Shown: positions 43,571 to 52,860, counted from the first letter of the stretch. The stretch is DNA of 64,000 nt from Pedobacter sp. R20-19 (GCF_000708265.2 NZ_JCKI01000001.1:186001-250000), one strand, 5' to 3'. Translations and numbers: made by a program. Notes: a model not told the origin generated them from the sequence alone.

Positions 43571-43986
43571 TGCATTGCACTTTATTGCAGATAGATTAAC
43601 CCTTTGTTAACCCTTTCTCTACCTGCCGTTAACCTTTTCTGTACCCATTGGTAACCCTTTGCTAACCTTGTAAGTAAAGTTAAGGTAACCAGATCATAAT
43701 GAAACAGCTACGATATACAAGATTGCCTGCAGTATGATCATAACAGTGGTTGCGTATAGACCAATTATTTGCCGTGGCAGTAAATTCGGCAAGTAATTGA
43801 TTTATGCCTATATACCCTTAATATTCCTTGCAAGCAATTCAAATCAGCTCAAAATAGCCCAATATTGTTCATTTAGGTTCAAAATATAGGCACCACCTGC
43901 CATTGCGCTAAGTTTGAGACATGGATTTAAAATATACCGGTATGAAAACATCCATTTAAGATTATTCACATTTAAAAATTAAAATT
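43571..43986. other. Intergenic region with phased repeats
   Basis: No gene seen. It holds the five repeats at 43597-43670, then an AT-rich leader before the DUF6266-like gene. Confidence 0.6.
43597..43670. repeat. Five TAACCYTT repeats phased on 11-bp steps
   Basis: TAACC(C/T)T units begin at 43597, 43608, 43630, 43652 and 43663, giving steps of 11, 22, 22 and 11 bp, so all lie on one face of the helix. An inverted GGTAACC lies at 43684. Such phasing points to cooperative binding of a regulator, or to iterons. Confidence 0.7.
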
Positions 43987-44625
43987 ATGGGAGCGTATTC
44001 AAAAGGTGCCAATGGCACATTCTCAGGCAAGGTAGGCAGCGTGATAGGCAGTAGCTGGCGCAGTATTGATTACATCAGGAGTTTGCCTAAAAAATCGAGT
44101 AAAGAAGCCACTAAAGACCAGGTGGCACAAAGAACCAAATTTGCCATGGCGCCGGTTTACCTTAGGCCAATAAAGGATATCCTGAACATTGGTTTTGGCG
44201 ATAAGAACCTGAACAAAACCACGGGCTATAATGCCGCAGTGAAAATTTTCTTAACCCAGGCCATCCAAGGCGATTATCCAAACTTTAACGTTGACTTTTC
44301 AAAAATAGTCATGAGTAAAGGATCATTGTCTGTTTTCCATTCACTAGCAGTTACTTTAACAGGTAGTGATCTGGTGTTGACCTGGCAAAGCATTTTAAAC
44401 CGTTACAATGCATTTTCTGATGATAGCCTGATGGTAATGGTTTTCAATGAAACCAAGATGATGTATCTCATTTATGAAGATATGACGCGTATTGATTTAA
44501 CCTATACCATCAATATGGGTACAGATTTTTCAGGAGATGTACTGTATATCTGGGCCTTTGCGATCAAAAGGGAAGGCGATATCGTTGGTAATAGCCAGTA
44601 CTTAGGTACGGTTACCCTACCTTAA
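43987..44625 (+). CDS. DUF6266-family protein
   Basis: The 212-residue protein starts MGAYSKGANGTFSGKVGSVIG, then SSWRSIDYIRS and KKSSKEATKDQVAQRTKF, the conserved N-terminal block of DUF6266 proteins. A beta-rich C-terminal half follows (TLTGSDLVLTWQS, IWAFAIKREGD). The family is common in Bacteroidota and has no known function; similar proteins are placed near phage-like lysis or structural genes. It lies 103 bp before the three lysis-like genes, with the phased repeats in its leader, and may be co-regulated with them. Confidence 0.85.
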   Translation: MGAYSKGANGTFSGKVGSVIGSSWRSIDYIRSLPKKSSKEATKDQVAQRTKFAMAPVYLRPIKDILNIGFGDKNLNKTTGYNAAVKIFLTQAIQGDYPNFNVDFSKIVMSKGSLSVFHSLAVTLTGSDLVLTWQSILNRYNAFSDDSLMVMVFNETKMMYLIYEDMTRIDLTYTINMGTDFSGDVLYIWAFAIKREGDIVGNSQYLGTVTLP

Positions 44626-44728
44626 TTATTTATCAATTTATCTGAATGGCTGTTTGCTTAAAGTTAACGTAATCTAATTCCTAAAACAGAACGGTAACAG
44701 TGAACAGCCATCCACAAATTAGAATATC

Positions 44729-45100
44729 ATGAAAACACTTATTTTAAAATTAAGAGCGGCAAATTTTTCAAATCTTCCTGAAATCGCATTTGTTAGCTTT
44801 CTTGCCATTTTAACATGGAATACCTTAGCTAGGGTACTGTTACATTTTGATAGCACCACTGCCTTACCCGATCCGGGAATCTGGCAAATGGTTTATTTAA
44901 GCGCATTGCTTTTTATTGGCTGGCTGCTGCTGGCCTGGTACCTGATACATTATTTTTGGCATCGCCTGGGCCTAGTATCCTTAATTCATCTGATTTCACA
45001 TTTCAACACTTTAGCATTATGGCAACAATTAGGATTTTACTGGGCATCATTTGCCTTGTTTTTACTGGCGGGCATTGCGTGTTTAGCAGCAGTATTTTAG
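44729..45100 (+). CDS. Three-helix membrane protein (holin-like)
   Basis: The 123-residue protein has three transmembrane helices: about residues 17-39, 54-77 and 101-123. This is the class I holin size and topology; no holin family is recognised by sequence. Its end overlaps the CHAP-domain gene start (45019) by 82 bp in another frame, so the two are tightly linked. With the endolysin-like and spanin-like genes that follow, it forms the expected holin-endolysin-spanin order. A different membrane role cannot be excluded. Confidence 0.6.
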   Translation: MKTLILKLRAANFSNLPEIAFVSFLAILTWNTLARVLLHFDSTTALPDPGIWQMVYLSALLFIGWLLLAWYLIHYFWHRLGLVSLIHLISHFNTLALWQQLGFYWASFALFLLAGIACLAAVF

Positions 45101-45690
45101 CCAAGGCTTTCGTGGATGGCGAGAAGCACACAGTAGTTATAGGAAGAGGTAGTTCAAAAATAAGGATCGGGAAGCTGTGTGGTGTAGAAAAATCATTTGG
45201 ACTTTTTACCAACAGCGCAACAGTAATTTCGGTTCAGCAACGCATCATCACCATTGCTCAATCACAGATTGGTGTTCGGGAAGCCACAGGTCATAATGAT
45301 GGCCGCCAGATAGAAGCCTATTTGCATTATACCGGTTTAAAGAAGGGCAACCCCTGGTGCGCCGCTTTTGTCAGCTGGGTATTTGGGCAGGCAGGCTTTT
45401 GCCAGCCTGTAACTGCCTGGAGTCCAAATTTATTTCCGATCAAACGGCGTACCACCAACATTGGCCCTGCAACCATATTTGGCGTATATTTCCCATCACT
45501 TAAAAGAATTGCCCATTGTGGTTTAGTAGCGCAAAAGAATGGCCATTGGTTAATTACCATTGAAGGCAATACCAATATGGACGGCAGCCGGGAAGGTAAT
45601 GGCGTGCACAGAAAACGCCGTCTGGTACAAAGTATTAAACTTTTTGCTGATTGGATAAAACAGGAAGGAGGCGACCATGCGCATAGATAA
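45019..45690 (+). CDS. CHAP-type peptidoglycan hydrolase (TIGR02594-like endolysin)
   Basis: I chose the ATG at 45019 (223 residues), which begins with a hydrophobic segment (ILLGIICLVFTGGHC) like a signal or signal-anchor. The catalytic domain (about residues 75-205) has IAQSQIGVREATG, GNPWCAAFVSWVF (nucleophile Cys), RIAHCGLVA (catalytic His) and ITIEGNTN. This is the CHAP/NlpC-type fold of phage TIGR02594 proteins. It cuts peptidoglycan in the periplasm. It overlaps the small membrane gene upstream and the lipoprotein gene downstream (14 bp). Confidence 0.85.
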   Translation: MATIRILLGIICLVFTGGHCVFSSSILAKAFVDGEKHTVVIGRGSSKIRIGKLCGVEKSFGLFTNSATVISVQQRIITIAQSQIGVREATGHNDGRQIEAYLHYTGLKKGNPWCAAFVSWVFGQAGFCQPVTAWSPNLFPIKRRTTNIGPATIFGVYFPSLKRIAHCGLVAQKNGHWLITIEGNTNMDGSREGNGVHRKRRLVQSIKLFADWIKQEGGDHAHR

Positions 45691-46159
45691 TATTGGTTTT
45701 ATGCTGTTAATTTTAATGTGCTGTGCTTGTAGCAGCCTAAAAAATACAAAGCAATTTCTGCAACAGCAGGCCCTGAGTGAAACCAACAGCTATAGCCATA
45801 ATGATGAAACCATGCAAAGCAGCAATACAGAACAGATTACAGATAGTGGCAGCACAGCGTATGATGTGCAGATTACACCTGTAGGCCCTTTCACTTATAA
45901 TACTTTGAGTGGTTTTCAGGGTACGGCCACAAAAGTGATCCTGAAAGGAAAACAACAACATAAAACGTTGCAACAGCGTGAAACTGTCAATTTAAGGCAC
46001 CTTGAGCAAGCAAACCTGGTGAAGGACAAAGGAGAATACCGCAAGGTGGAAAAGAACCAGGTAAAAACCAGGAGAGCGATTGCCGCATGGCTCTGGGTAA
46101 GCCTGTTTATTGTAGCCTTATCAGGATGCGTCTATCTTTTGGTACGGTATTGGAAATAA
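45677..46159 (+). CDS. Lipoprotein with C-terminal transmembrane helix (unimolecular-spanin-like)
   Basis: The 160-residue protein begins with a lipoprotein signal (FMLLILMCCAC, lipobox near Cys16-18). It has a Gln/Lys/Glu-rich periplasmic part of about 110 residues and ends in one transmembrane helix (AWLWVSLFIVALSGCVYLLV). An N-terminal lipid anchor in the outer membrane and a C-terminal helix in the inner membrane is the topology of phage u-spanins such as T1 gp11, which fuse the membranes. It overlaps the CHAP gene by 14 bp. No sequence homology is claimed; the call rests on topology and context. Confidence 0.6.
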   Translation: MRIDNIGFMLLILMCCACSSLKNTKQFLQQQALSETNSYSHNDETMQSSNTEQITDSGSTAYDVQITPVGPFTYNTLSGFQGTATKVILKGKQQHKTLQQRETVNLRHLEQANLVKDKGEYRKVEKNQVKTRRAIAAWLWVSLFIVALSGCVYLLVRYWK

Positions 46160-46182
46160 TGGCATTTATAATTTAAAACAAC

Positions 46183-46213
46183 AAGCCACCCGCAATTGCA
46201 GGTGGCTTGCTTT
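46183..46213. terminator. Bidirectional terminator between lysis-like genes and dnaE2
   Basis: AAGCCACC (46183-46190) pairs with GGTGGCTT (46201-46208) around a 10-base loop, with GCTTTAAC after it on the plus strand. Confidence 0.7.
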
Positions 46214-46266
46214 AACAATCGGTATGACGGAGATTCATAAAGAAAATGCCTTTGCCTGTACAATAT

Positions 46267-49200
46267 TTACTTAAAATTCCTTCCACCATGAAAAGCATCT
46301 TTAGCCACTTCTTCCCTTACCTGGGTTCTTTTATCGTGAACCTTGTAAGGCGCTGTTCTTTCATCGCCACGTGCCAGTGTTAATACCGGCAAATCATCTA
46401 CCTCCCGTTGCACCAGCTTACCCAGCATTTTGGTAAAATCAAAACACTTACTTACAATCACATGTACCACCTGGCCTTCCCTTTGCAAACGGCCTTCTAC
46501 CATAAGTAGCCTGGCATGCAGGATTTCCTTTCTGTAAGTTTCAAAAAGCTTCTCAAATACCACCAGGTTTGAAAATCCTGATTCATCTTCAATAGTTATA
46601 AAGCAAACCCCACCGGCTGTTCCGGGGCGTTGGCGCACCAATACCAATCCGGCTACCTTAACCAACTGTCCATTTGTTGTATCATGATTAATGGTATGGC
46701 AAGAGCGAATGTTAAGCATATCCAGTTGTGGACGCACAAAGCTCACCGGGTGCGCTTTCAGGGATAACCCTACCGTTGCATAATCCTGTACCACATGTTC
46801 GCCCATACTCATCAGCGGCAACTTAACCTGCGTTTCCAGTATACTTTCAGATGCCTGCCCTTTAAATAGTTCTATCGGTATATCCTGTAAAGCAGAAATT
46901 TCCCATAATGCCTTTCTTCTATCTAGCCCCATTGACCGGAATGCATCTGCATCTGCAAGTTTTTCCAGTGCGGCTAATGAAACACCTGCATCACGTAAGG
47001 CGGTAATATTGGTATAGCCCTGTCCGTTGCGTGCATTAACCAAAATATCTATATCCTCTGTCCTTATCCCCTTGATTTCGCGAAAACCCAAACGAAGAGC
47101 CAGGTAGCGCCCGGTTTTTTCTTCCAAACTATTATCCCATAAGGAATGGTTTACATCCAATTCACGCACTTCTACAGTATGTTTTTTCGCATCAATCACA
47201 ATCTGAGCAGGCTGATAAAAGCCCATTGGCATACTGTTTAGCAATGCGGCAGCAAACGCATCAGGATAATAATGTTTTAACCAGCAGGATACATAAACCA
47301 GTAAAGCAAAACTGGCCGCATGGCTTTCAGGAAAACCATAACTTCCAAACCCTTCCAGCTGCTTAAATATGCGCTTGGCAAATTCCAGGCTATAACCTTT
47401 TGCCAGCATGCCGTCAATTAATTTTTGTTCGTATTGGTTAACCAGCCCCTTGAACTTAAAAGTAGCCATGCTCCTTCGCAAACCATCTGCCTCAGCAGGC
47501 GTAAATCCTGCTGCTACAATTGCAATTTTCATGGCCTGCTCCTGAAAAAGCGGTACACCTAGTGTCCTGCCCAAAATTTCTTCTAACTCTTTGGATGGAT
47601 ATACAATATCCTCTTCACCATTCCTTCTCCTTAAATATGGATGCACCATGTCGCCCAGGATTGGGCCTGGCCTTACAATGGCCACTTCGATTACCAAATC
47701 ATAAAATTCACGTGGTTTTAATCTTGGTAGCATCGACATCTGTGCCCGGCTTTCGATCTGGAAAACGCCTAAAGTATCAGCCACACAAATCATATCATAT
47801 ACCTCAGGATCATCCTGTGGTATATTGGCCAAAGTATATTGCATGCCATAGTGATCGCGGCAGAGGTCAAAGGCTTTTCTTATACAGGTTAACATACCCA
47901 AGGCCAGCACATCTACCTTCAAAAATCCCAGTGCATCAATATCATCCTTGTTCCACTCAATGTTAGTGCGGTCTTCCATCCTGGCGTTCAGTATTGGGCA
48001 AAGATCAGTCAATTTGCCTTGCGTAACTACAAAACCTCCGGTATGCTGACCTAGCTGCCGAGGAAAACCTATCATTTGTTTGGTGAGCTCCAGCGTTTTG
48101 ATCAGGTGCGGATCATCCGGGTTCAATCCTGATTCTGTTACCCGTTTGCCATCGAACCATTCGTCGGTATGTTCCCATAGTGATCCCGACAAGCGGTTAA
48201 TCGTATCTACTGAAAGGCCCATAGCTTTACCTACATCGCGGATGGCACCTTTTTGGTGTTGCTGGGTAACTGTAGCTACTATAGCTGCACGGTCACGGCC
48301 ATACTTATTATAAATATACTGGATGACTTCTTCACGCCGTTCATGTTCAAAATCCACATCAATATCGGGCGGCTCATTCCTGGCCGGAGAGATGAACCGC
48401 TCAAAAAGTAGGTCAAATTTCATCGGGTTGACTGAGGTGATGCCCAGTACGAAACAGATCGCCGAATTGGCTGCCGAGCCCCGGCCCTGGCATAGTATTC
48501 CACGCGAACGTGCTTCCCTTACAATGTCTTCCACAAATAGAAAGTAATTGGCATAATCCATTTCCTTTACAAAAGCCATTTCATGATTAATCATGTTCAC
48601 CACTTTTTCAGGTACGGTTTCGCCATAAAATGCATATGCGCCCTTCCAGGTCAGGTATTCCAACTCCTCTAAAGGAGAACGCCCGCTCTGGTTGATCTCT
48701 TCCGGATATACATATTTCAATTCATCCAGTGAAAAATGGCAGGCCTCTGCGATGACCATCGTATTTTTAATCGCTTCGGGATATTTCCTGAACAGCCTTT
48801 CCATTTCAGCTACTTCCTTCATGTATCGCTCCGCATTCTGGTGCAGGCGGAAACCGGCCTCCTGTATCGTGCACTTTTCCCGGACACAGGTCAGTACATC
48901 CTGCAATTCACGGCGTGAAGGATCATGATAATGCACATCATTAGTGGCCACCACCGGAATTCCGTAAAAATCTGAAAGCTGCGAGGTTCGAAAGATCAGC
49001 TTATCATCATTACCCCGATAGGTTCTGGTTGCGGCTAAATAAAGCTGACCACCCAGGGCTTCCTGATACTGACCAACTGCAGCAATAAAAGCCGGATCAT
49101 ACTCAAACCTCCGGTTTAGTACACCTGGCATGACAAGGGTAAAGATCATCCCCTTGCGATGGGCATACACATCAGCCCTTGAAATATGGCAGGAACCTTT

Positions 49201-49500
49201 TTCCGCCCGCATGTTGCCGAGGGTTAGCAATGCTGATAATCGGCCGTAGGCTTCTTTATCTGTAGGGTAAGCCAGCAAGCTTGGTCCATCCAGTAAATCC
49301 AGCCTGCAGGCCGGGATTAGCTGTACATTTTTTTCCCGGCAAGCTGCATGTGCCCGGACAATACCTGCTAATGTATTGCGGTCGGTGATTGCGATCTTTT
49401 GGTACCCATATGTTGCTGCCTGGTTAACCAGCTCATGTGCATGGGAAGCCCCACGTAAGAAACTGAAATTTGAAGTCACCTGTAATTCACTATATCCCAT
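46267..49500 (-). CDS. dnaE2: Error-prone DNA polymerase DnaE2 (ImuC)
   Basis: I chose the ATG at 49500 (1077 residues), 7 bp after the imuB stop and preceded by GAAGGTG on its strand, a plausible ribosome site; an upstream ATG at 49599 is less likely. The PHP domain (about 1-190) begins SELQVTSNFSFLRGASH. The polymerase core has NEPPDIDVDFEHERR with the catalytic Asp pair, VPLFQEQAMKIAI, and FGSYGFPESHAASFALLVY. An OB-fold lies near the C-terminus. It replicates past damaged bases. The family is SOS-induced in other bacteria. Complete with imuB and imuA. Confidence 0.95.
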   Translation of the reverse strand: MGYSELQVTSNFSFLRGASHAHELVNQAATYGYQKIAITDRNTLAGIVRAHAACREKNVQLIPACRLDLLDGPSLLAYPTDKEAYGRLSALLTLGNMRAEKGSCHISRADVYAHRKGMIFTLVMPGVLNRRFEYDPAFIAAVGQYQEALGGQLYLAATRTYRGNDDKLIFRTSQLSDFYGIPVVATNDVHYHDPSRRELQDVLTCVREKCTIQEAGFRLHQNAERYMKEVAEMERLFRKYPEAIKNTMVIAEACHFSLDELKYVYPEEINQSGRSPLEELEYLTWKGAYAFYGETVPEKVVNMINHEMAFVKEMDYANYFLFVEDIVREARSRGILCQGRGSAANSAICFVLGITSVNPMKFDLLFERFISPARNEPPDIDVDFEHERREEVIQYIYNKYGRDRAAIVATVTQQHQKGAIRDVGKAMGLSVDTINRLSGSLWEHTDEWFDGKRVTESGLNPDDPHLIKTLELTKQMIGFPRQLGQHTGGFVVTQGKLTDLCPILNARMEDRTNIEWNKDDIDALGFLKVDVLALGMLTCIRKAFDLCRDHYGMQYTLANIPQDDPEVYDMICVADTLGVFQIESRAQMSMLPRLKPREFYDLVIEVAIVRPGPILGDMVHPYLRRRNGEEDIVYPSKELEEILGRTLGVPLFQEQAMKIAIVAAGFTPAEADGLRRSMATFKFKGLVNQYEQKLIDGMLAKGYSLEFAKRIFKQLEGFGSYGFPESHAASFALLVYVSCWLKHYYPDAFAAALLNSMPMGFYQPAQIVIDAKKHTVEVRELDVNHSLWDNSLEEKTGRYLALRLGFREIKGIRTEDIDILVNARNGQGYTNITALRDAGVSLAALEKLADADAFRSMGLDRRKALWEISALQDIPIELFKGQASESILETQVKLPLMSMGEHVVQDYATVGLSLKAHPVSFVRPQLDMLNIRSCHTINHDTTNGQLVKVAGLVLVRQRPGTAGGVCFITIEDESGFSNLVVFEKLFETYRKEILHARLLMVEGRLQREGQVVHVIVSKCFDFTKMLGKLVQREVDDLPVLTLARGDERTAPYKVHDKRTQVREEVAKDAFHGGRNFK

Positions 49501-49507
49501 AACACCT

Positions 49508-51016
49508 TCAAGCAAAAAATCCATGAATGAACCACTTGTATTTTTGTTCCCCGCCGTAGTGCCCGGAACGGAACAACCAGTACCGTCCGCCTTTTTCATC
49601 CTCTACCTGATAATAATCGCGGTGCTCACCCTGATCCAGCCACCATTCCCGTTCAATGCGCTCCGGGCCGTCTGCCTTGACCACATGGTGCTGCATCCCT
49701 TTGTAAATAAAAAATTTAGGCGGATGATCAGGAATCAGGGCCATCACTTCAATCGGGTCTGGCTGCTTTAGCAATTCAGTTGGACGGGGCTGATCTATCC
49801 GCCACTCTGTTGTTTTTTTTTCGGTAATTGATCCGGCTCGAGAAATTGCCCGCTCCGGCCAGTAACGGGTGGCAGGCAGGTAACGATGGATAACCTCTGC
49901 GCCAACCTTACCGGCTACCCGGTCGATCAACCGCATTACACTTTGGCTGTCTAACCCTGATTGGACTGTCCACATTTGTTCCTGAGGCACTTCCACATCA
50001 TCCACCTTTGGCGCGTCAAGCACAAAAAGTTCAATGCCAAGGGCTGGCCGAATCTGATCAATCTTCAATTGGAAAAGCTTAAACAAATGGCTTATACTAT
50101 GTGTAGCATAGCTGGTGCCAATAGATACCTGCACCACTTTACCATCAATCCGGTAACCGGTTAATATACCGGTGCGCAAACCTTTACCTTCTGATTGCAT
50201 GTGTTTACAAAGCAGCTCCAGCATCTTACTTATAGCGATTTCAATTCCTGCCCGGGTTTTGATCGGATCTAAACATGGTAAACGTTCCTGGAATGGAACC
50301 GGCAACTGTAAAGGAACAAGTATATCATCCGCCGTACCCAGCGCCTGCGCCAGCCGCAACAGGAAACTTTCTCCGAAACGCCTGCGCAATACGGATCTCG
50401 GCATAGTCATAAAACTTTTAATCTGGTAAAACCCGAGCTTATGAAGCTTGGTGAGTATTGGTTGCTCCAACCGCAAAGCCTCAGGTGCCAGGTCAAGCAA
50501 AGCCTCAGGATGACTACCTGCCGGGATCAGCGGCGTTACTTTGCCGAAATGTGAAACTGCCCAGGCAGCGCCGGGTGTATCAGCGATGGCTACCCTAACC
50601 GTATAGCCCTTACTTTTTAACCTGGAAATGATCTCTTTAAGGTATTCCCGCTCCCCACCCCACAGGTGCGCGCATCCGCTGACATCTAGCAACAAGCCAT
50701 CCATACCGAAATCATCAATAGCCACAATCGGGGAATAGCGAACACACCATTCGCCAAGCCCGCGCAACAAATTGCGAGGTCGTTCCGGCTTATCATCCAA
50801 CACTTCCAGCCCATGACAAATCGCTTTGGCATCGGCTGCCCGCATACCAGGTTTTACCCCAGATTCAGCAGCTAAGGAACTTACCGCTGTGATCATCATG
50901 CGGCCATGATCGGGCGCAGCAAATACAAAAGGCACTCCTGCTAGTTCAGGGCGGCGGATCAGCTGCCAGTCGGCCAGTAGCTGGCGGAACCATATGGAAA
51001 CAAAACGTCTTTGCAT
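49508..51016 (-). CDS. imuB: ImuB-like Y-family polymerase homologue
   Basis: This 502-residue protein has the Y-family fold: FVSIWFRQLLADW at the start, AADAKAICHGLEVL, PIVAIDDFGMDGLLLDVSG and CAHLWGGE, then the helix-hairpin-helix region. The catalytic acids of active Y polymerases (the DMDAFF-type Asp) are missing, as is typical for ImuB, which acts as a scaffold linking ImuA, DnaE2 and the beta clamp. Its stop is 7 bp before the dnaE2 ATG and its start 2 bp after the imuA stop. Confidence 0.92.
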   Translation of the reverse strand: MQRRFVSIWFRQLLADWQLIRRPELAGVPFVFAAPDHGRMMITAVSSLAAESGVKPGMRAADAKAICHGLEVLDDKPERPRNLLRGLGEWCVRYSPIVAIDDFGMDGLLLDVSGCAHLWGGEREYLKEIISRLKSKGYTVRVAIADTPGAAWAVSHFGKVTPLIPAGSHPEALLDLAPEALRLEQPILTKLHKLGFYQIKSFMTMPRSVLRRRFGESFLLRLAQALGTADDILVPLQLPVPFQERLPCLDPIKTRAGIEIAISKMLELLCKHMQSEGKGLRTGILTGYRIDGKVVQVSIGTSYATHSISHLFKLFQLKIDQIRPALGIELFVLDAPKVDDVEVPQEQMWTVQSGLDSQSVMRLIDRVAGKVGAEVIHRYLPATRYWPERAISRAGSITEKKTTEWRIDQPRPTELLKQPDPIEVMALIPDHPPKFFIYKGMQHHVVKADGPERIEREWWLDQGEHRDYYQVEDEKGGRYWLFRSGHYGGEQKYKWFIHGFFA

Positions 51017-51018
51017 GC

Positions 51019-51753
51019 CTATCCAATTTGCCGCTTCTCTTGTTCAGCCCAGATGATGTGCTCAGCCGTCTTAACTTCTTGGAAACATTCACCAGCCCAT
51101 TCCATCACATAGCTACCAGGGTTACCATTGCGCACCTTAAGCAAATCCACCCGCCAGCGTGGAAAGCCCAGACCTGGCATACCTGCCTCATTTTCCGTAG
51201 GCATGGGGCTGATCTTCCACCTTGCAGTAGCTACAGTGCTTGTTGCCTTACTGGCATCTTTCCTGAGGATAAAACCAGTTACACCGCTTTCCTCCACCGC
51301 AAGCTGCAGCCTCCTCGATTCAATTAAACTTATATTATTCAGTTCCGCCACTACCGCAGCAAGTCCATCGCACTTTAAAGCTTCTTCGGTAATCCACAGT
51401 ACATCCTTTTCAGATTTTACATCCATGAAAATCATGCGATCGGGCGCTACATTGAAAGTACCCAAAGATGCCGGGAATAAGCGGCGTGATGTGCTTACCC
51501 AAACACAAGCACCACCTTGCGCCATTAATACCGACAATAAACCGGCAATGAAGCCATTACTTGCAGCAGCATGCTCAGGCAACACTGTAATAAATTCATG
51601 GATTGCTCTTTTAGGAAATACACCACCAGGAAAGACATTTTCTATTCCTCCAAGACCAATGCGCTCGGCCTTCCCTAAAGCCGGTGGCTTGATGCCTTGC
51701 CAGAGGAGGATGTCCTGCTGCAGTTTGATTAAAATTTCCTTTTTAGTATCCAT
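51019..51753 (-). CDS. imuA: ImuA-like RecA/SulA-related protein
   Basis: I chose the ATG at 51753 (244 residues). The protein is RecA-like: FPGGVFPKRAIHEFI in the usual place of the P-loop region, then AQGGACVWVSTS and MIFMDVKSEKDVLW, and a C-terminal block WRVDLLKVRNGNPGSYVMEW. A classical GxxGxGKT motif is absent, as in other ImuA proteins of Bacteroidota. It starts the imuA-imuB-dnaE2 operon, in which ImuA activates or positions ImuB. A palindrome 65 bp upstream may be the damage-responsive operator. Confidence 0.88.
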   Translation of the reverse strand: MDTKKEILIKLQQDILLWQGIKPPALGKAERIGLGGIENVFPGGVFPKRAIHEFITVLPEHAAASNGFIAGLLSVLMAQGGACVWVSTSRRLFPASLGTFNVAPDRMIFMDVKSEKDVLWITEEALKCDGLAAVVAELNNISLIESRRLQLAVEESGVTGFILRKDASKATSTVATARWKISPMPTENEAGMPGLGFPRWRVDLLKVRNGNPGSYVMEWAGECFQEVKTAEHIIWAEQEKRQIG

Positions 51754-51817
51754 GATTGAACGATTCATATACTATTATTTTTAGCATAATAAAAACCAAT
51801 AACAAACTTAAAGCTAA

Positions 51818-51831
51818 ATTTGTTAGCAAAT
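51818..51831. promoter_or_regulatory. Palindrome upstream of imuA, operator candidate
   Basis: ATTTG TTAG CAAAT is a perfect 5-4-5 inverted repeat 65 bp before the imuA ATG. LexA-type control of imuABC is known elsewhere; whether this is a LexA box in Bacteroidota is unproven. Nothing else with coding potential was seen in 51832-52248. Confidence 0.45.
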
Positions 51832-52248
51832 AATGTAATGTGGAAAATTATGCCTTTTTTGTGGATAAGCAGAAAGGCAATGAGATATTGTATTAGAACT
51901 GATATTGAGTCTAAGGTCTGTAAACTATTTCAACAGCACAGGAGCACATTACAACGCAGACCAAATAAAAGCGACTTCAGCTAGTCAGGTCTCAATTACT
52001 TTTTCGGAAAAAAGTTCTCAAAATGTGATTCAGTTGAAAATATTTTTTATATTGAAAAAACCGATTATGAACTTGTATGGCCTCAGCGCAACATGTTTGG
52101 CTCTTCGATTTCATAGGTATTTTACGCAAAATAAACAACCAAGAGTTATGTGAGGAATCTATTGATCAGATTGGAATTAGTTATTAATAGCATTTCACAA
52201 AAAAAGCTGCCTAAAAGGACAGCTCTAATTGATCTCAATAACAAGTTT

Positions 52249-52860
52249 CTATTTTGCTAAAACCATTGCATTTTGTTCTGCTTCCATAATCGCTTCAGAA
52301 GCATATGATTCTGATTTAAGACTGGCAAAGTTGGCTAATTTTACGTTTTTCATGTTGCTAGCAATCATTGTACTTTGACTGGCAGTACCATTTAATTTTA
52401 ATACCGCATCATCCTTAACGATGGTATATAAACTGCCTGCTGTAGTTTTAATCCTTGCTGTAGCACTCTGGCTCAAGAATAACTGCAGGTATTTTACATC
52501 AAAATTATTGCTGGTGACCACAACTGATTGACCATAAGCTTCAATTCTTTCCAAATCTTTTACGGTAATATTAAGTGTTACCTGACTTGTTTCCAATGAA
52601 TTGATAAATAAGGTTTTTCCATCAGTTGATACTGAGGTTTTTGCAGCGTCATAGTTGTTCATACCCTCTACATTTTGCTTGTCACCTTGGGTTAAGACGA
52701 TTTTCACATTCCCGCTCACCCAGATCCTGTTGAATTTTGATAATAAGGAAGTTTTTGTTTCTGCTTTAACTGGCTCAGCGGCAAAAGTTGCCATTGCTGA
52801 TGAAGTTAATACTACTGCTGTTAATGCTGCTGCGAATATTGTTTTTGCTAAAGTTTTCAT
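52249..52860 (-). CDS. Secreted DUF2807-like (GIN domain) protein
   Basis: The 203-residue precursor has a signal peptide ending TFAAE and a repetitive beta-helix-like domain: FNRIWVSGNVKIVLTQGDKQNVE, then FINSLETSQVTLNITVKDLERIEAYG. This is the DUF2807 pattern of outward-facing beta-solenoid repeats found in Bacteroidota secreted or surface proteins. Monocistronic, in AT-rich flanks. Function unknown; adhesion or cell-wall binding is only a guess. Confidence 0.8.
   Translation of the reverse strand: MKTLAKTIFAAALTAVVLTSSAMATFAAEPVKAETKTSLLSKFNRIWVSGNVKIVLTQGDKQNVEGMNNYDAAKTSVSTDGKTLFINSLETSQVTLNITVKDLERIEAYGQSVVVTSNNFDVKYLQLFLSQSATARIKTTAGSLYTIVKDDAVLKLNGTASQSTMIASNMKNVKLANFASLKSESYASEAIMEAEQNAMVLAK

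Noticed and set aside
43597..43670. CRISPR array
   Set aside because: Units are 7-8 bp and phased on 11 bp, with no unique spacers of constant length and no cas gene.
44729..46159. Prophage
   Set aside because: Only a lysis-like cassette is present; no terminase, capsid, tail or replication genes.
47520..47966. A plus-strand gene inside dnaE2
   Set aside because: It is an antisense frame in a long, clearly coding gene.
51905..52153. A plus-strand protein of 82 residues between imuA and the DUF2807-like gene
   Set aside because: No family pattern, no neighbours in the same direction; likely a chance frame.
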